A DNA stretch of 64,000 bases, taken from Pseudomonas nicosulfuronedens (GTDB taxonomy: Bacteria; Pseudomonadota; Gammaproteobacteria; Pseudomonadales; Pseudomonadaceae). Below are positions 44,427 to 55,800 of the stretch, in pieces. The DNA is taken from NCBI RefSeq assembly GCF_005877905.1, contig NZ_SWDV01000008.1:1-64000 (forward strand), read 5' to 3'. Made by a program: the position numbers and the translations under genes. The number at the start of each line of letters is the position of its first letter. Position 1 is the stretch's first letter. Below the pieces are notes generated by a model, which saw only the letters and a list, made by a program, of their open reading frames with translations, was not told the origin of the DNA and ran no database searches.

Positions 44427-45872
44427 TCAGGCTTCGAGCTTCTTCTTCAGCAGTTCGTTCACTTGTGCCGGGTTGGCCTTGCCCTTGGCGGCCTTCATGG
44501 CCTGGCCGACGAAGAAGCCGAACATCTTGCCGCGCTTGGCTTCGTCGCTGGCGCGGTACTGTTCCACCTGCTCGGCGTTGGCTGCCAGCACGTCGTCGAG
44601 CAGTTTCTCGACGGCGCCGCTGTCGGTGTTCTGCACGAGGTCCTTGGCCTTGATGATCTCGTCCGGCGAGCCTTCACCTTCGGCCAGGGCAGCGAACACG
44701 GTCTTCGCCGCCTTGCCGTTGATGGTGCCGTCCTTCAGGCGCAGGATCATCTGGCCCAGGTGCTCGGCGGAAACCGGCGATTGCTCGATTTCCAGGCCGT
44801 CCTTATTGAGCAGGCTGGAGAGCTCGCCCATCACCCAGTTGGCGGCCAGCTTGGCATCGCCACAGATGCTCTGGACCTGCTCGAAGTAGTCAGCCATTTC
44901 GCGGCTGGCAGACAACACGCTGGCGTCGTAGGCGGACAGGCCGTACTGGCTCTCGAAGCGCTCGCGCTTCTGGTCCGGCAGTTCCGGCAGCTGGCCGCGC
45001 AGTTCTTCGAGGAAGGCACGCTCAATGACCACTGGCAGCAGATCCGGGCAGGGGAAGTAACGGTAGTCGTTGGCTTCTTCCTTGCTGCGCATGGAGCGCG
45101 TTTCGTTGGCTGCTACGTCATACAGGACGGTTTCCTGGACGATCTTACGGCCGGATTCCAGTTCGTCGATTTGCCACGCGATCTCGGTGTTGATGGCGCG
45201 CTCGATGAACTTGAACGAGTTCACGTTCTTGATTTCGCGACGGGTACCGAACTCGGCCTGACCCTTCGGGCGTACCGACACGTTGCAGTCGCAGCGCAGC
45301 GAGCCTTCGGCCATGTTGCCGTCGCAGATGCCCAGGTAGCGCACCAGCGCATGGATCGCCTTGGCATAGGCCACGGCTTCCTTCGCGCTGCGTATCTCCG
45401 GCTCGGAGACGATCTCCAGCAACGGAGTGCCGGCGCGGTTCAGGTCGATGCCGCTCATGCCGTGGAAGTCTTCGTGCAGGCTCTTGCCGGCATCCTCTTC
45501 CAGATGCGCGCGAGTGATGCCGACGCGCTTGACGGTGCCGTCTTCCAGGGTGATGTCCAGGAAGCCCTTGCCGACGATGGGATGGTCCATCTGGCTGGTC
45601 TGGTAGCCCTTGGGCAGGTCCGGGTAGAAGTAGTTCTTGCGCGCGAACACGTTGCGCTCGGCGATCTCGGCGTTGATCGCCAGGCCGAACTGGCAGGCCA
45701 TGCGCACGGCCTCCTGGTTCAGCACTGGCAGGGTGCCGGGCATGGCCAGGTCGACCAGGCTGGCCTGGGTGTTCGGGGCGGCGCCGAAGGTGGTGGCGCT
45801 ACCGGAGAAGATCTTCGATTGGGTGGAGAGCTGTGCGTGGATTTCCAGCCCGATCACGGTTTCCCATTGCAT
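44427..45872 (-). CDS. gatB: Aspartyl/glutamyl-tRNA amidotransferase subunit B
   Basis: The kinase/tRNA-binding subunit of GatCAB, which converts misacylated Asp-tRNA(Asn) or Glu-tRNA(Gln) to the amide form. The 481-residue protein opens with [15 protein letters not shown], has [25 protein letters not shown] and [13 protein letters not shown], and ends in the YqeY-type tail domain. It is the last gene of the gatC-A-B operon, 11 bases after gatA. Confidence 0.97.
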   Translation of the reverse strand: MQWETVIGLEIHAQLSTQSKIFSGSATTFGAAPNTQASLVDLAMPGTLPVLNQEAVRMACQFGLAINAEIAERNVFARKNYFYPDLPKGYQTSQMDHPIVGKGFLDITLEDGTVKRVGITRAHLEEDAGKSLHEDFHGMSGIDLNRAGTPLLEIVSEPEIRSAKEAVAYAKAIHALVRYLGICDGNMAEGSLRCDCNVSVRPKGQAEFGTRREIKNVNSFKFIERAINTEIAWQIDELESGRKIVQETVLYDVAANETRSMRSKEEANDYRYFPCPDLLPVVIERAFLEELRGQLPELPDQKRERFESQYGLSAYDASVLSASREMADYFEQVQSICGDAKLAANWVMGELSSLLNKDGLEIEQSPVSAEHLGQMILRLKDGTINGKAAKTVFAALAEGEGSPDEIIKAKDLVQNTDSGAVEKLLDDVLAANAEQVEQYRASDEAKRGKMFGFFVGQAMKAAKGKANPAQVNELLKKKLEA

Positions 45873-45883
45873 GTGTGTCGTCC

Positions 45884-47338
45884 TCAGAATCCAGCCGGTG
45901 CTTGTTTGTGCCAGTCGCTGACCAGTTGGTACTGGTGCGCGACGTTGAGCAGGCGGCCTTCCTGGAAGTACGGCGCAAGCAACTGGACGCCCACCGGCAG
46001 GCCGTCGACGAAGCCGGCGGGCATGGACAGGCCTGGAATGCCGGCAAGGTTGGCGGTGATGGTGTAGATGTCTTCCAGGTACTGGGCGACCGGGTCGTTG
46101 TTCTTCTCGCCCAGTTTCCAGGCCGGGTTGGGCGTGGTCGGACCGAGGATCACGTCGACTTCGGCGAAGGCGTTGGTGAAATCGTTCTTGATCAGGCGAC
46201 GAATCTTCTGAGCTTTCAGGTAGTACGCGTCGTAGTAACCGGCGGAAAGTGCGTAGGTGCCGACCATGATGCGGTTCTTCACTTCAGCGCCGAAGCCTTC
46301 GGCGCGAGAGCGCTTGTACAGGTCCTGCAGGTCCTTAGGGTCCTCGCAGCGATAGCCGTAGCGAACGCCGTCGAAGCGCGACAGGTTGGAGCTGGCCTCT
46401 GCGGGCGCGATCACATAATAAGCAGGGATCGCGTGCTGCATGTTCGGCAGGGAGATCTCCTTGACCACCGCGCCGAGCTGCTTGAGCTGCTCGACCACCT
46501 TCATCACCGCGTCGGCGATGCGGCTGTCCAGGCCGGCGCCGAAGTACTCCTTCGGCAGGCCGATGCGCAGGCCGGTCAGCGGCTTGCTCAGGGCGGCCAG
46601 GTAATCGTCCACCGGCTGATCGACGCAGGTGGAGTCCTTCGGATCGAAACCGGCCATGGCGCCGAGCATCAGCGCGCAGTCCTCGGCGGTGCGGGCCAGC
46701 GGGCCGCCCTGGTCGAGGCTGGAGGCGTAGGCGATCATGCCCCAGCGCGAGACACGGCCGTAGGTGGGCTTGATACCGGTGAGGTTGGTCAACGCTGCCG
46801 GCTGGCGGATCGAGCCGCCAGTGTCGGTGCCGGTGGCGGCCGGGATCAGGCGCGCGGCCACGGCGGCGGCGGAACCACCGGAGGAGCCGCCCGGTACGCG
46901 GGAAGTGTCCCAGGGGTTCTTCACCGGGCCGTAGTGGCTCGATTCGTTGGCCGAGCCCATGGCGAACTCGTCCATGTTCAGTTTGCCCAGGCTTACGGTG
47001 CCGGCGTCGGCCAGGCGCTCGACGACGGTGGCGTCGTAGGGCGAGACGAAGGCGTCGAGGATCTTCGAGCCGCAGCTGGTGCGCACGCCCTGGGTGCAGA
47101 ACAGGTCCTTGTGGGCGATCGGTGCGCCCAGCAGGGCCCCGGTTTCGCCTTTGGCGCGCCGCTCGTCGGCTGCCTTGGCCTGGGCCAGGGCAATTTCCTC
47201 GGTGACAGTGATGAAACTGTTCAGCTGCGGGTCGAGCTGCTGAATGCGCGCGAGCAGGGCAGTGGTCAGTTCCTGGGCGGAGAATTGCTTGTCGGCGAGT
47301 CCGCGGGCGACTTCGGCGAGGGTCAATTGATGCAGCAT
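45884..47338 (-). CDS. gatA: Aspartyl/glutamyl-tRNA amidotransferase subunit A
   Basis: The glutaminase subunit of GatCAB, 484 residues, in the amidase-signature family. It shows the Ser-cisSer-Lys triad: Lys in [10 protein letters not shown] (near 76), and serines in [15 protein letters not shown] and [11 protein letters not shown]. It frees ammonia from glutamine and channels it to GatB. It follows gatC after 19 bases. Confidence 0.97.
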   Translation of the reverse strand: MLHQLTLAEVARGLADKQFSAQELTTALLARIQQLDPQLNSFITVTEEIALAQAKAADERRAKGETGALLGAPIAHKDLFCTQGVRTSCGSKILDAFVSPYDATVVERLADAGTVSLGKLNMDEFAMGSANESSHYGPVKNPWDTSRVPGGSSGGSAAAVAARLIPAATGTDTGGSIRQPAALTNLTGIKPTYGRVSRWGMIAYASSLDQGGPLARTAEDCALMLGAMAGFDPKDSTCVDQPVDDYLAALSKPLTGLRIGLPKEYFGAGLDSRIADAVMKVVEQLKQLGAVVKEISLPNMQHAIPAYYVIAPAEASSNLSRFDGVRYGYRCEDPKDLQDLYKRSRAEGFGAEVKNRIMVGTYALSAGYYDAYYLKAQKIRRLIKNDFTNAFAEVDVILGPTTPNPAWKLGEKNNDPVAQYLEDIYTITANLAGIPGLSMPAGFVDGLPVGVQLLAPYFQEGRLLNVAHQYQLVSDWHKQAPAGF

Positions 47339-47357
47339 ATGTCCGTGTCCTTAGCGC

Positions 47358-47645
47358 TTACTCGATGACTTTCGGGACGAGGTAAAGGCCGTCTTCCACG
47401 GCCGGCGCGATGGCCTGGTAGGCTTCGCGGCGGTTCTCCTCGGTGACGGCGTCGGCGCGCAGGCGCTGCGTGGCTTCCAGCGGGTGGGCCAGGGGCTCTA
47501 CGCCATCGGTGTCGACCGCCTGCATGGCGTCGATCAGGCCGAGGATGTTGTTGAGGGTATCGGTGGTGCGCGAAATGTCGGCTTCCTCCAGGCCCAGGCG
47601 GGCGAGGTGGGCGATCTTTTCCACGTCGGAGCGTTCAAGCGCCAT
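47358..47645 (-). CDS. gatC: Aspartyl/glutamyl-tRNA amidotransferase subunit C
   Basis: The 95-residue stabilising subunit of GatCAB, with the family opening [19 protein letters not shown] and VEPLAHPLE. The ATG at 47645 has GGAG upstream. First gene of the operon, divergent from mreB. Confidence 0.97.
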   Translation of the reverse strand: MALERSDVEKIAHLARLGLEEADISRTTDTLNNILGLIDAMQAVDTDGVEPLAHPLEATQRLRADAVTEENRREAYQAIAPAVEDGLYLVPKVIE

Positions 47646-47774
47646 CGGGGTCTCCAGCTAGAGCGGCCCGGTTCGAACTGGACCTGGCCGGAAGGAATTG
47701 AGGGGGCAGGGAACAGAACCCGCGGCAGACGGTCGAAGGCCGCTGGGATGGGCCTGCGGGCCCGAAAAACGAGG

Positions 47775-47803
47775 AATCTAGCATAAATTGCCGCCTTGCC
47801 CAA
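47775..47803 (-). promoter_or_regulatory. Probable sigma-70 promoter of gatCAB
   Basis: Read on the minus strand, TTGGGC (-35) and TAGATT (-10) are separated by 17 bases, about 130 bases upstream of gatC. The rest of the 239-base gatC-mreB gap shows no other clear element; the mreB promoter is not evident to me. Confidence 0.5.
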
Positions 47804-47821
47804 AACCCCCGTCATTGTTAG

Positions 47822-48922
<1,101 letters not shown>

Positions 48923-48942
48923 GGTAGGAAAGCCCTGTAAAG

Positions 48943-48984
48943 GTCGGTTGACGTTTCGCCCGCGCTGGTGAAACTTCAACCGAC
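48943..48984 (+). other. Strong intercistronic stem-loop between mreB and mreC
   Basis: GTCGGTTGA pairs perfectly with TCAACCGAC; after one C/T mismatch GTTTC pairs with GAAAC, closing a 12-base loop. It ends 11 bases before the mreC ribosome site (AGGAG, 48996-49000) and has no T-run, so it is not a simple terminator. Likely roles are RNA processing, mRNA stability or control of mreC translation. Confidence 0.75.
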
Positions 48985-49006
48985 TTCGCACAGCTAGGAG
49001 CCGGTC

Positions 49007-50077
49007 ATCAAACCGATATTCTCCAAAGGGCCCTCGCTGGGCGCGCGCCTGCTGGTGCTCGCCGTCCTGTCGGTCGCCTTGATGGTGGTCGATGCCCGCT
49101 TCGATTATCTGAAACCGGTACGCAGCCAGATGGGCCTCGTGCTGAGTCCCTTCTATGGCATTGCCGACTTCCCTGTACGTGCCTGGGAAGGCGTGCGCGA
49201 CCAGTTCACCAGCCGCAGCGAGCTGCTGGCCGAGAACGAGCGCCTGAAGGCCGAGCAGCTGCTGATGCAGCGCCGCCTGCAGAAGCTGGCCACCCTGACC
49301 GAACAGAACGTGCGCCTGCGCGAGCTGCTCAACTCCTCCGCCCTGGTCGATGACAAGGTGCTGGTGGGCGAGCTGATCGGTGTCGACCCGAACCCGTTCA
49401 CTCAACGCATCCTGATCGACAAGGGCGAGAAGGACGGCGTGTTCCAGGGCCAGCCGGTGCTCGACGCCAGCGGCCTGATGGGCCAGGTGGTCGAGGTCAT
49501 GCCCTACACCGCGCGCGTGCTGTTGTTGACCGATACCACCCACAGCATTCCGGTGCAGGTGAACCGCAATGGCCTGCGCGCCATCGCCGTGGGCACCGGC
49601 AATCCGGAACGCCTGGAGCTGCGCTACGTCGCCGATACCGCCGATATCAAGGAAGGCGACCTGCTGGTCAGCTCCGGCCTTGGCCAGCGTTTCCCGGCCG
49701 GCTATCCGGTGGCGGTGGTGAAGGAAGTGCTGCACGACACGGGGGGGCCTTTCGCCACCATCCGCGCCGTGCCGACCGCGAAGATGAACCGCAGCCGCTA
49801 CGTGCTGCTGGTGTTCAGCGACAGCCGTACTCCCGAACAGCGCGCCACCGATGCTGCCGAGGCCCAGGCCGAGGCCGACCGCAAGGCTGCCGAGTCCGGC
49901 ACGCCGGCACAGCCGGCACCGGGCGCTCCGGCGGCTCAGCCGCATGAGGGCGCGCAGCCGGCTGCTCCTGCTGCTCCCGCCGCACAGCCCGCCCATCCGG
50001 CCGCTACCAATGGCACGGCCCCTGCCGCGCCTACCGGTGCGCCGGCATCGCACCCGGATGCAAGGACCCGTCACTGA
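49007..50077 (+). CDS. mreC: Rod-shape determining protein MreC, apparent ATC start
   Basis: The bitopic elongasome protein linking MreB filaments to periplasmic PBP2-RodA. The conserved N-terminus KPIFSKGPSLGAR (E. coli KPIFSRGPSL) lies upstream of any ATG, GTG or TTG in frame, and an in-frame TAG at 48995 bars a longer one. The codon where E. coli has Met is ATC at 49007, six bases after AGGAG. Starting there gives 356 residues with one membrane helix (LLVLAVLSVALMVVDA), a coiled coil (SELLAENERLKAEQLLMQRR) and the beta domain. The GTG at 49055 would cut off the N-terminus and half the helix. The C-terminus has an Ala/Pro-rich tail of about 70 residues. Confidence 0.9.
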   Translation: MKPIFSKGPSLGARLLVLAVLSVALMVVDARFDYLKPVRSQMGLVLSPFYGIADFPVRAWEGVRDQFTSRSELLAENERLKAEQLLMQRRLQKLATLTEQNVRLRELLNSSALVDDKVLVGELIGVDPNPFTQRILIDKGEKDGVFQGQPVLDASGLMGQVVEVMPYTARVLLLTDTTHSIPVQVNRNGLRAIAVGTGNPERLELRYVADTADIKEGDLLVSSGLGQRFPAGYPVAVVKEVLHDTGGPFATIRAVPTAKMNRSRYVLLVFSDSRTPEQRATDAAEAQAEADRKAAESGTPAQPAPGAPAAQPHEGAQPAAPAAPAAQPAHPAATNGTAPAAPTGAPASHPDARTRH

Positions 50078-50565
50078 TGGCGGCCCAGGGCTCGAACAAC
50101 GGCTGGGCCATCTGGTTGACCCTGCTGGCGGCGCTGCTGCTGTCGGTGGCGCCGATGCCCAGCTTCATGGAGATCGGCCGTCCGCTGTGGCTGGCGATGT
50201 TCCTCACCTACTGGGTGCTCTACCTGCCACACAAGGTCGGCATGCTGACCGCCTGGGTGCTGGGCGTCGCCGAAGACGTGCTCTACGGCAGCCTGCTGGG
50301 GCAGAACGCCTTGATCCTCAGCCTGATCATCTGTCTGGTGCTGTCGCTGCACCAGCGCCTGCGCATGTTCCCCATCTGGCAGCAATGCCTGGTGTTGCTG
50401 GTGGTCTTCGGTCTCGCCCAGCTGGTCCAGTTGTGGATCAGTGCCCTGACCGGCAACCGCCCGCCGACCCTGGTTTTCCTCCTGCCGGCACTGGTCAGCG
50501 CCTTGCTCTGGCCTTGGGTCTACACACTGCTGCGGGCCCTGCGGCTGCGCCTGAACATCAACTGA
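50077..50565 (+). CDS. mreD: Rod-shape determining protein MreD
   Basis: A 162-residue polytopic membrane protein of the elongasome with about five helices. LLLSVAPMPSFMEIGRPLWLAM and LGVAEDVLYGSLLGQNAL (in pieces) are family typical. Its ATG shares one base with the mreC stop (TGATG), so translation is coupled. Confidence 0.95.
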   Translation: MAAQGSNNGWAIWLTLLAALLLSVAPMPSFMEIGRPLWLAMFLTYWVLYLPHKVGMLTAWVLGVAEDVLYGSLLGQNALILSLIICLVLSLHQRLRMFPIWQQCLVLLVVFGLAQLVQLWISALTGNRPPTLVFLLPALVSALLWPWVYTLLRALRLRLNIN

Positions 50566-50568
50566 TCG

Positions 50569-50611
50569 CCCCCTTGTGGGGGAATCGCCGGGCCCGCGTT
50601 GCGTGGGCCCG
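50569..50611 (+). other. Two consecutive hairpins between mreD and maf
   Basis: CCCCC-TTGT-GGGGG starts four bases after the mreD stop, and CGGGCCC/GGGCCCG with a nine-base loop follows, ending 14 bases before the maf start. Neither has a T-run. They fill almost the entire gap and may be processing or stability elements. Confidence 0.5.
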
Positions 50612-50625
50612 CTTCGGAGTCCCTG

Positions 50626-51210
50626 ATGGCCCAGCTGTACCTCGCCTCCAGTTCGCCGCGCCGCCGCGAGCTGCTTACCCAGATCGGCCTGCCGTTCCAC
50701 ATAGTGCCCGCGTCCATCGATGAAACGCCCGAGTCCGGCGAGTCGGCGCACGCCTATGTCGAGCGACTGGCGCGCGGCAAGGCCCAGGCTGGGCTCAACT
50801 TCCTCGCTCAGCGCGCCGACGTCTGCGTGCTCGGCGCCGATACTGCCGTGGTGCTGGACGGCCGTATTCTCGGCAAACCGGTGGATCGCGACGACGCCCT
50901 GGCGATGCTGCAGGCCCTGTCTGGTCGCGAGCACGAGGTGCTGACCGCCGTGGCGGTAGCCGACCGGGATCGCTGCGAGGCGCGCGTGGTCAGCAGCCGC
51001 GTGGTCTTCCGCGAAGTATCCGTCGAGGAAGCCGAGCGCTATTGGGAAACCGGCGAGCCCCAGGATAAGGCCGGTGGCTATGCTATCCAGGGGCTCGCGG
51101 CGGTCTTTGTCAGTCGCGTCGAGGGCAGCTACAGCGCCGTGGTCGGCCTGCCTCTTTGCGAAACCTCGGCATTGCTGGCTGACTTCTCCATCCCCAGCTG
51201 GCAGTCTTGA
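50626..51210 (+). CDS. maf: Maf family nucleoside triphosphate pyrophosphatase
   Basis: A 194-residue Maf/YhdE-type enzyme hydrolysing dTTP/UTP or modified nucleotides. It has [14 protein letters not shown] (near residue 4), [26 protein letters not shown], and [18 protein letters not shown] near the C-terminus. I start at ATG 50626 (MAQLYLAS); the open frame adds nine residues of no homology. It follows mreBCD as in many gammaproteobacteria. Confidence 0.94.
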   Translation: MAQLYLASSSPRRRELLTQIGLPFHIVPASIDETPESGESAHAYVERLARGKAQAGLNFLAQRADVCVLGADTAVVLDGRILGKPVDRDDALAMLQALSGREHEVLTAVAVADRDRCEARVVSSRVVFREVSVEEAERYWETGEPQDKAGGYAIQGLAAVFVSRVEGSYSAVVGLPLCETSALLADFSIPSWQS

Positions 51211-51257
51211 TCGGAAAATAGCGCTGGCAAGACTCCGGGCGCGATAAGGAAGGGCGC

Positions 51258-52715
51258 ATGAGCGAAGAGATCCTGATCAATATCACGCCGATGGAATCGC
51301 GCGTGGCGGTGGTGGAGAACGGCGTCCTGCAGGAGGTCCATGTCGAGCGCACGTTGCGCCGCGGGATCGTCGGCAACATCTACAAGGGCAAGGTCGTGCG
51401 CGTGCTGCCAGGTATGCAGGCGGCCTTCGTCGATGTCGGCCTTGAGCGTGCGGCCTTCATCCATGCCGCGGAGATTTCCACCCGCGAGGGTAGCGCCGTG
51501 GAAAGCATCGGAGCGCTGGTCCACGAAGGGCAGAGCCTGGTGGTGCAGGTCACCAAGGACCCCATCGGCACCAAGGGCGCGCGCCTGACCACGCACCTGT
51601 CGATCCCCTCGCGCTACCTGGTCTACATGCCGCGCACCAGCCATGTCGGCATTTCCCTGAAGATCGAAGACGAACATGAGCGCGAGCGCCTCAAGCAGGT
51701 GGTCGCCAAATGCGTGGAGGCGGAGGGCATCGTCGAGCGCGGCGGGTTTATCCTGCGCACGGCGGCCGAAGGCGCCGGCGAGGACGAGATCCTTGCCGAT
51801 ATCCGCTATCTGCGCCGCCTGTGGGACCAGATCGACGCTCAGATCCAGACCGTCGGCGCGCCAACGATGATCTACGAAGACCTTTCCCTGGCCTTGCGCA
51901 CCTTGCGCGACCTGGTGAATCCGCGCATCGAGAAGATCCGCGTCGATTCCCGGGAGAACTTCCAGAAGATCACGCAGTTTGTCGAAGAACTGATGCCGGA
52001 AATCGCCGATCGCCTGGAACACTACCCGGGCGAGCGGCCGATCTTCGATCTCTACGGGGTCGAGGATGAGGTGCAGAAGGCACTGGAGCGCAAGGTGCTG
52101 CTCAAGTCCGGCGGCTACCTGATCATCGACCCGACCGAGGCGATGACCACCATCGACGTCAATACCGGCGCCTTTGTCGGCCACCGAAATCTCGAAGAAA
52201 CCATCTTCAAGACCAATCTCGAGGCGGCCACCGCCATTGCCCGTCAGCTGCGCCTGCGCAACCTGGGCGGGATCATCATCATCGACTTCATCGACATGGA
52301 AGACGAAGAGCACCGCCGCCAGGTCCTGCGGACCCTGGAGAAGCAGCTCGAACGCGACCATGCCAAGACCAATATCATCGGCATCACCGAGCTTGGCCTG
52401 GTGCAGATGACCCGCAAGCGCACCCGCGAAAGCCTGGTGCAGGTGCTCTGCGAGCCCTGTCCGAGCTGCCAGGGGCGCGGCATGCTGAAGACCGCCGAAA
52501 CCATCTGCTACGAGATTTTCCGCGAGATACTCCGCGAAGCACGGGCTTACCAGGCCAATTCCTATCTGGTGCTGGCCAACCAGAAGGTCGTGGATCGCCT
52601 GCTCGACGAGGAGTCGGGTAATGTTGCGGACCTGGAGCTGTTCATCGGTCGCCCCATCAAGTTCCAGGTCGAGGCCATGTATTCCCAGGAGCAGTACGAC
52701 GTGGTCCTGCTTTGA
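51258..52715 (+). CDS. rng: Ribonuclease G
   Basis: A 485-residue endoribonuclease of the RNase E/G family that matures 16S rRNA 5' ends and decays certain mRNAs. It has an S1 RNA-binding domain (GNIYKGKVVRVLPGMQAAFVDVG, about 37-60), metal-binding DVNTG and IDFIDMED near residues 305 and 348, and the zinc-link CEPCPSCQGRG near 400-410. It lacks the long RNase E C-terminal scaffold. AAGGAAGGGCGC precedes the ATG. It sits 47 bases after maf in the mre cluster. Confidence 0.97.
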   Translation: MSEEILINITPMESRVAVVENGVLQEVHVERTLRRGIVGNIYKGKVVRVLPGMQAAFVDVGLERAAFIHAAEISTREGSAVESIGALVHEGQSLVVQVTKDPIGTKGARLTTHLSIPSRYLVYMPRTSHVGISLKIEDEHERERLKQVVAKCVEAEGIVERGGFILRTAAEGAGEDEILADIRYLRRLWDQIDAQIQTVGAPTMIYEDLSLALRTLRDLVNPRIEKIRVDSRENFQKITQFVEELMPEIADRLEHYPGERPIFDLYGVEDEVQKALERKVLLKSGGYLIIDPTEAMTTIDVNTGAFVGHRNLEETIFKTNLEAATAIARQLRLRNLGGIIIIDFIDMEDEEHRRQVLRTLEKQLERDHAKTNIIGITELGLVQMTRKRTRESLVQVLCEPCPSCQGRGMLKTAETICYEIFREILREARAYQANSYLVLANQKVVDRLLDEESGNVADLELFIGRPIKFQVEAMYSQEQYDVVLL

Positions 52716-52873
52716 GCGGCGGATCGCACAACCTGGGATTCCGGCGGGAGACCGCCGTGCAATGGGGTTTTTTGGAGCTTTGCCTGACGCACACTGTCAG
52801 ACCTGGTTCGACATTGCCTGGCTGGGAGGCCGCTCGATGACCCTTCGCTTCGCTTCACAGGTAGCCGGCTGAC

Positions 52874-55800
52874 ATGGAGCGTGCCGGCCGCCTGTTTGCC
52901 ACTTCCCTGCGCATCCTCCTGGGCCTCCTGGCGCTGGGGCTGGTGCTGCTCGCGCTGTATGTCAGCCTCGGCCGACAATTGGTGCCACTGGTGGCGGAGT
53001 ACCGCGATGACCTGGCGCAGAAGGCCAGCGAACAGCTGGGCCTGCCGGTGGCCATCGGCGCGCTGGAGGGGCACTGGCATGCCTTCAGCCCGATAATCGT
53101 CGTGCGCGACATCCAGCTGGGTGAAGGCAATGACTCCCTGCGCCTGGAGAGGGTGCGCCTGACTCCGGATATTCTCGGCAGCGTGATGGCGCGCCAGCCG
53201 CGCATCGACAGCCTGGAGCTGGAGGGCCTGCACCTGACCCTGCGCGAGGACGAGGACGGCAAATGGCACGCCGACGGCCTGCCCAGCCGTGGCGGCGACA
53301 CCGACCCGCGCAAGCTCATCGACCTGCTGCTGACCCCGCGTCGCCTGTCGCTGATGGACAGCCAGCTGACCGTGCTGCCGCAACAGGCCAACCCGCTGTC
53401 GCTCACCTATGTCGGCATGACTCTGCGCAGTGGCAGCCGACAGCGTCTGGAAGCACGCCTCAGCCTGCCCGGTGGCGAGCCGGTGGCGGCGCGGCTGGAA
53501 ACCCGCCTGAACCGTGACGACTGGGCGAAGAGTTCGGCCCAGCTGTACCTCAGCCTGCCGCAGGCCGACTGGGCCAAGTGGCTGCCCGAGCGGCTCACCG
53601 GTGCCTGGAAGCTGGCCCAGGCCAAGGCCGGTGGCGAGTTCTGGGCGACCATCGACAAGGGGGTGCCGGTCTCTGCGGTGGCGCGCCTGAACGCGCCGAA
53701 GATCGATGCTGCGTTAGGCGACCGCAAGCCGGTCAGCCTGAGTGACCTGGGTGTCAGTCTCTACTTCCAGCGTAATGGGGACGATCTCGACGTGCGCGTC
53801 GCCGATCTGGCGGCGAACCTCGGTGAAATCCGCTGGGGGGAAGTGGAGCTGGAGCTGACGCGCCGTATGAAGGACGAGGAGCATTGGCAGCTTCGCGCCG
53901 ACCGCCTCGACCTGACCCCGCTGGGGCCGACCATTACCGCCCTGGCACCGCTGCCGGACAAGGTCATCGAGTGGCTCGACGGCCTGAAGCCGCATGGCGT
54001 CCTGCACAATGTCAATTTCGACTACTGGCCGCAGCGCGAGGGCGCTGAGCGGGCCATGTACGCCACCAACCTGGAGAAGGTCGGCGTCAGTGCTTTCCAT
54101 GACGTACCCGCGGTGGCCAATGTCGACGGCACCCTGCGCGGCAACCTTGGCGGCGGCACGCTGGACGCCAATGCCCAGGATTTCATGCTGCACCTGGCGA
54201 CCCTGTTCCCCGAGCCCTGGCACTACCGAACTGCACATACGCGGATGTTCTTCCAGCTCAACGACGAAGCCTTCACCCTCGGCAGCCACCTGATGCAGGT
54301 GGAGGGCGAGGAGGGCACTCTCGCTGGCGACATGCTGATCCGCCTCATGCGAGACCCGGCGCAGGAGGATTACATGGACCTGCGTGTTGGCATGAGCAAT
54401 GGCGACGCGCGCTATACCAGCAAGTACCTGCCCACCGTCATCCCGCAAATGAGCAAGGACCTCGCTGCCTGGCTCAAGGGCTCGATCAAGAGTGGCCGGA
54501 TCGAGCAGGGCTACTTCCTCTGGCAGGGCTCTTTGCAGAAGGGCTCGGCGCCTGAAGCCCATGCCATGACCCTGTACTTCAAGGTCCATGACGGCGTTCT
54601 CGACTACCAGCCCGGCTGGCCCGGCCTGAGCAAGGCGGAGGGCGAAGTGCGGGTCGAGGACACCGGTGTCAGCATCAACGCCACCAGCGGGCAGATCCTC
54701 AATAGCCAGGTGCGCGATGTTTCGGTGGAGATTCCTCACTCTGACCCGGGCGAGGTCGCCCACCTGCACGTGAATGGCGACATCGACAGCAACCTCGTGG
54801 ATGGCTTGAAGATCCTCCAGGACTCGCCGATCGGCGCGACTCATACCTTCGCCGGCTGGGAAGGCTCCGGAGACCTGAACGGCCATCTCAATCTCGACAT
54901 TCCCCTGGCCAAGGGAGAGGCGAGCAAGGCGCGGGTGATAGTCGACTTTGACACCGACAAGGCGAAGTTGAAGATTGCCAAGCCCGAACTGAACCTCGAA
55001 CAGGTCAAGGGCAAGTTCCGTTACGACACCGACAGCGGCCTGAGCGGGCAGAGCGTCGCTGCCCAGGTGCTGGGTAGCCGGATCACCGGCAGCATTCGTG
55101 CCGAAGGTCGCAACGGCGTACCGCGTACGCGAGTGCTGGTCGGTGGCCAGGTACCGATCAAGTCCCTGCTCGACTGGGGCAAGGTACAGCAGCAACTGCC
55201 GGTGGATGGCCGGGTGCCGTTCCAGCTCAACCTGCTGCTCGATGGCAAGGACAGCCAGTTGCAGGTCGCCTCGAACCTGCAGGGTGTCACCATCGACTTG
55301 CCGGCGCCGTTGGGCAAGGCCGCGCAGGAGACCCGAGAGAGCGAGTGGCGTATGACCCTGGACGGTGCCGAGCGGCGCTACTGGGCGACTTATGGCGACC
55401 GCGCCAGCCTGGCCTACGCCGCGCCGGCTGACCAACCGCTTGCCGGTCGTGGTGTGTTGCGCCTGGGCGGCGATCCGGCCGTGCTGCCCAACTGGAGCGG
55501 CGTGCAGGTGCGCGGCAAGATCGACGAAATCGACGCCGACGCCTGGATGGCGGTCGCGAAGAAGCACTCCAACGCCGGGGTTGAGGGCGCGGCTGGCCTG
55601 CTACGCGGGGCTGACCTGCAGATCGCTCGCTTCAAGGGCTTCGGCCAGACCCTGGAAAACCTCTCGCTGGACCTGGCGCGCGTCGACAGCACCTGGCAGG
55701 TCGGACTGGTCAGCTCGCTGGTCTCCGGCAAGGTCACCCTGCCCGACAGCAAGGTGAGGCCGATCCAGATCGCCCTGGACCGCATCGACTTGCCCAAGGG

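Noticed and set aside
49055-49057. GTG 49055 as the mreC start
   Set aside because: It removes the conserved KPIFSKGPSL N-terminus and starts inside the membrane helix, with no ribosome site at the right distance.
52743-52773. Hairpin and T6 run after rng as a terminator
   Set aside because: The GGCGG/CCGCC stem is only five pairs and the T-run lies 11 bases beyond it, so it does not fit a Rho-independent terminator.
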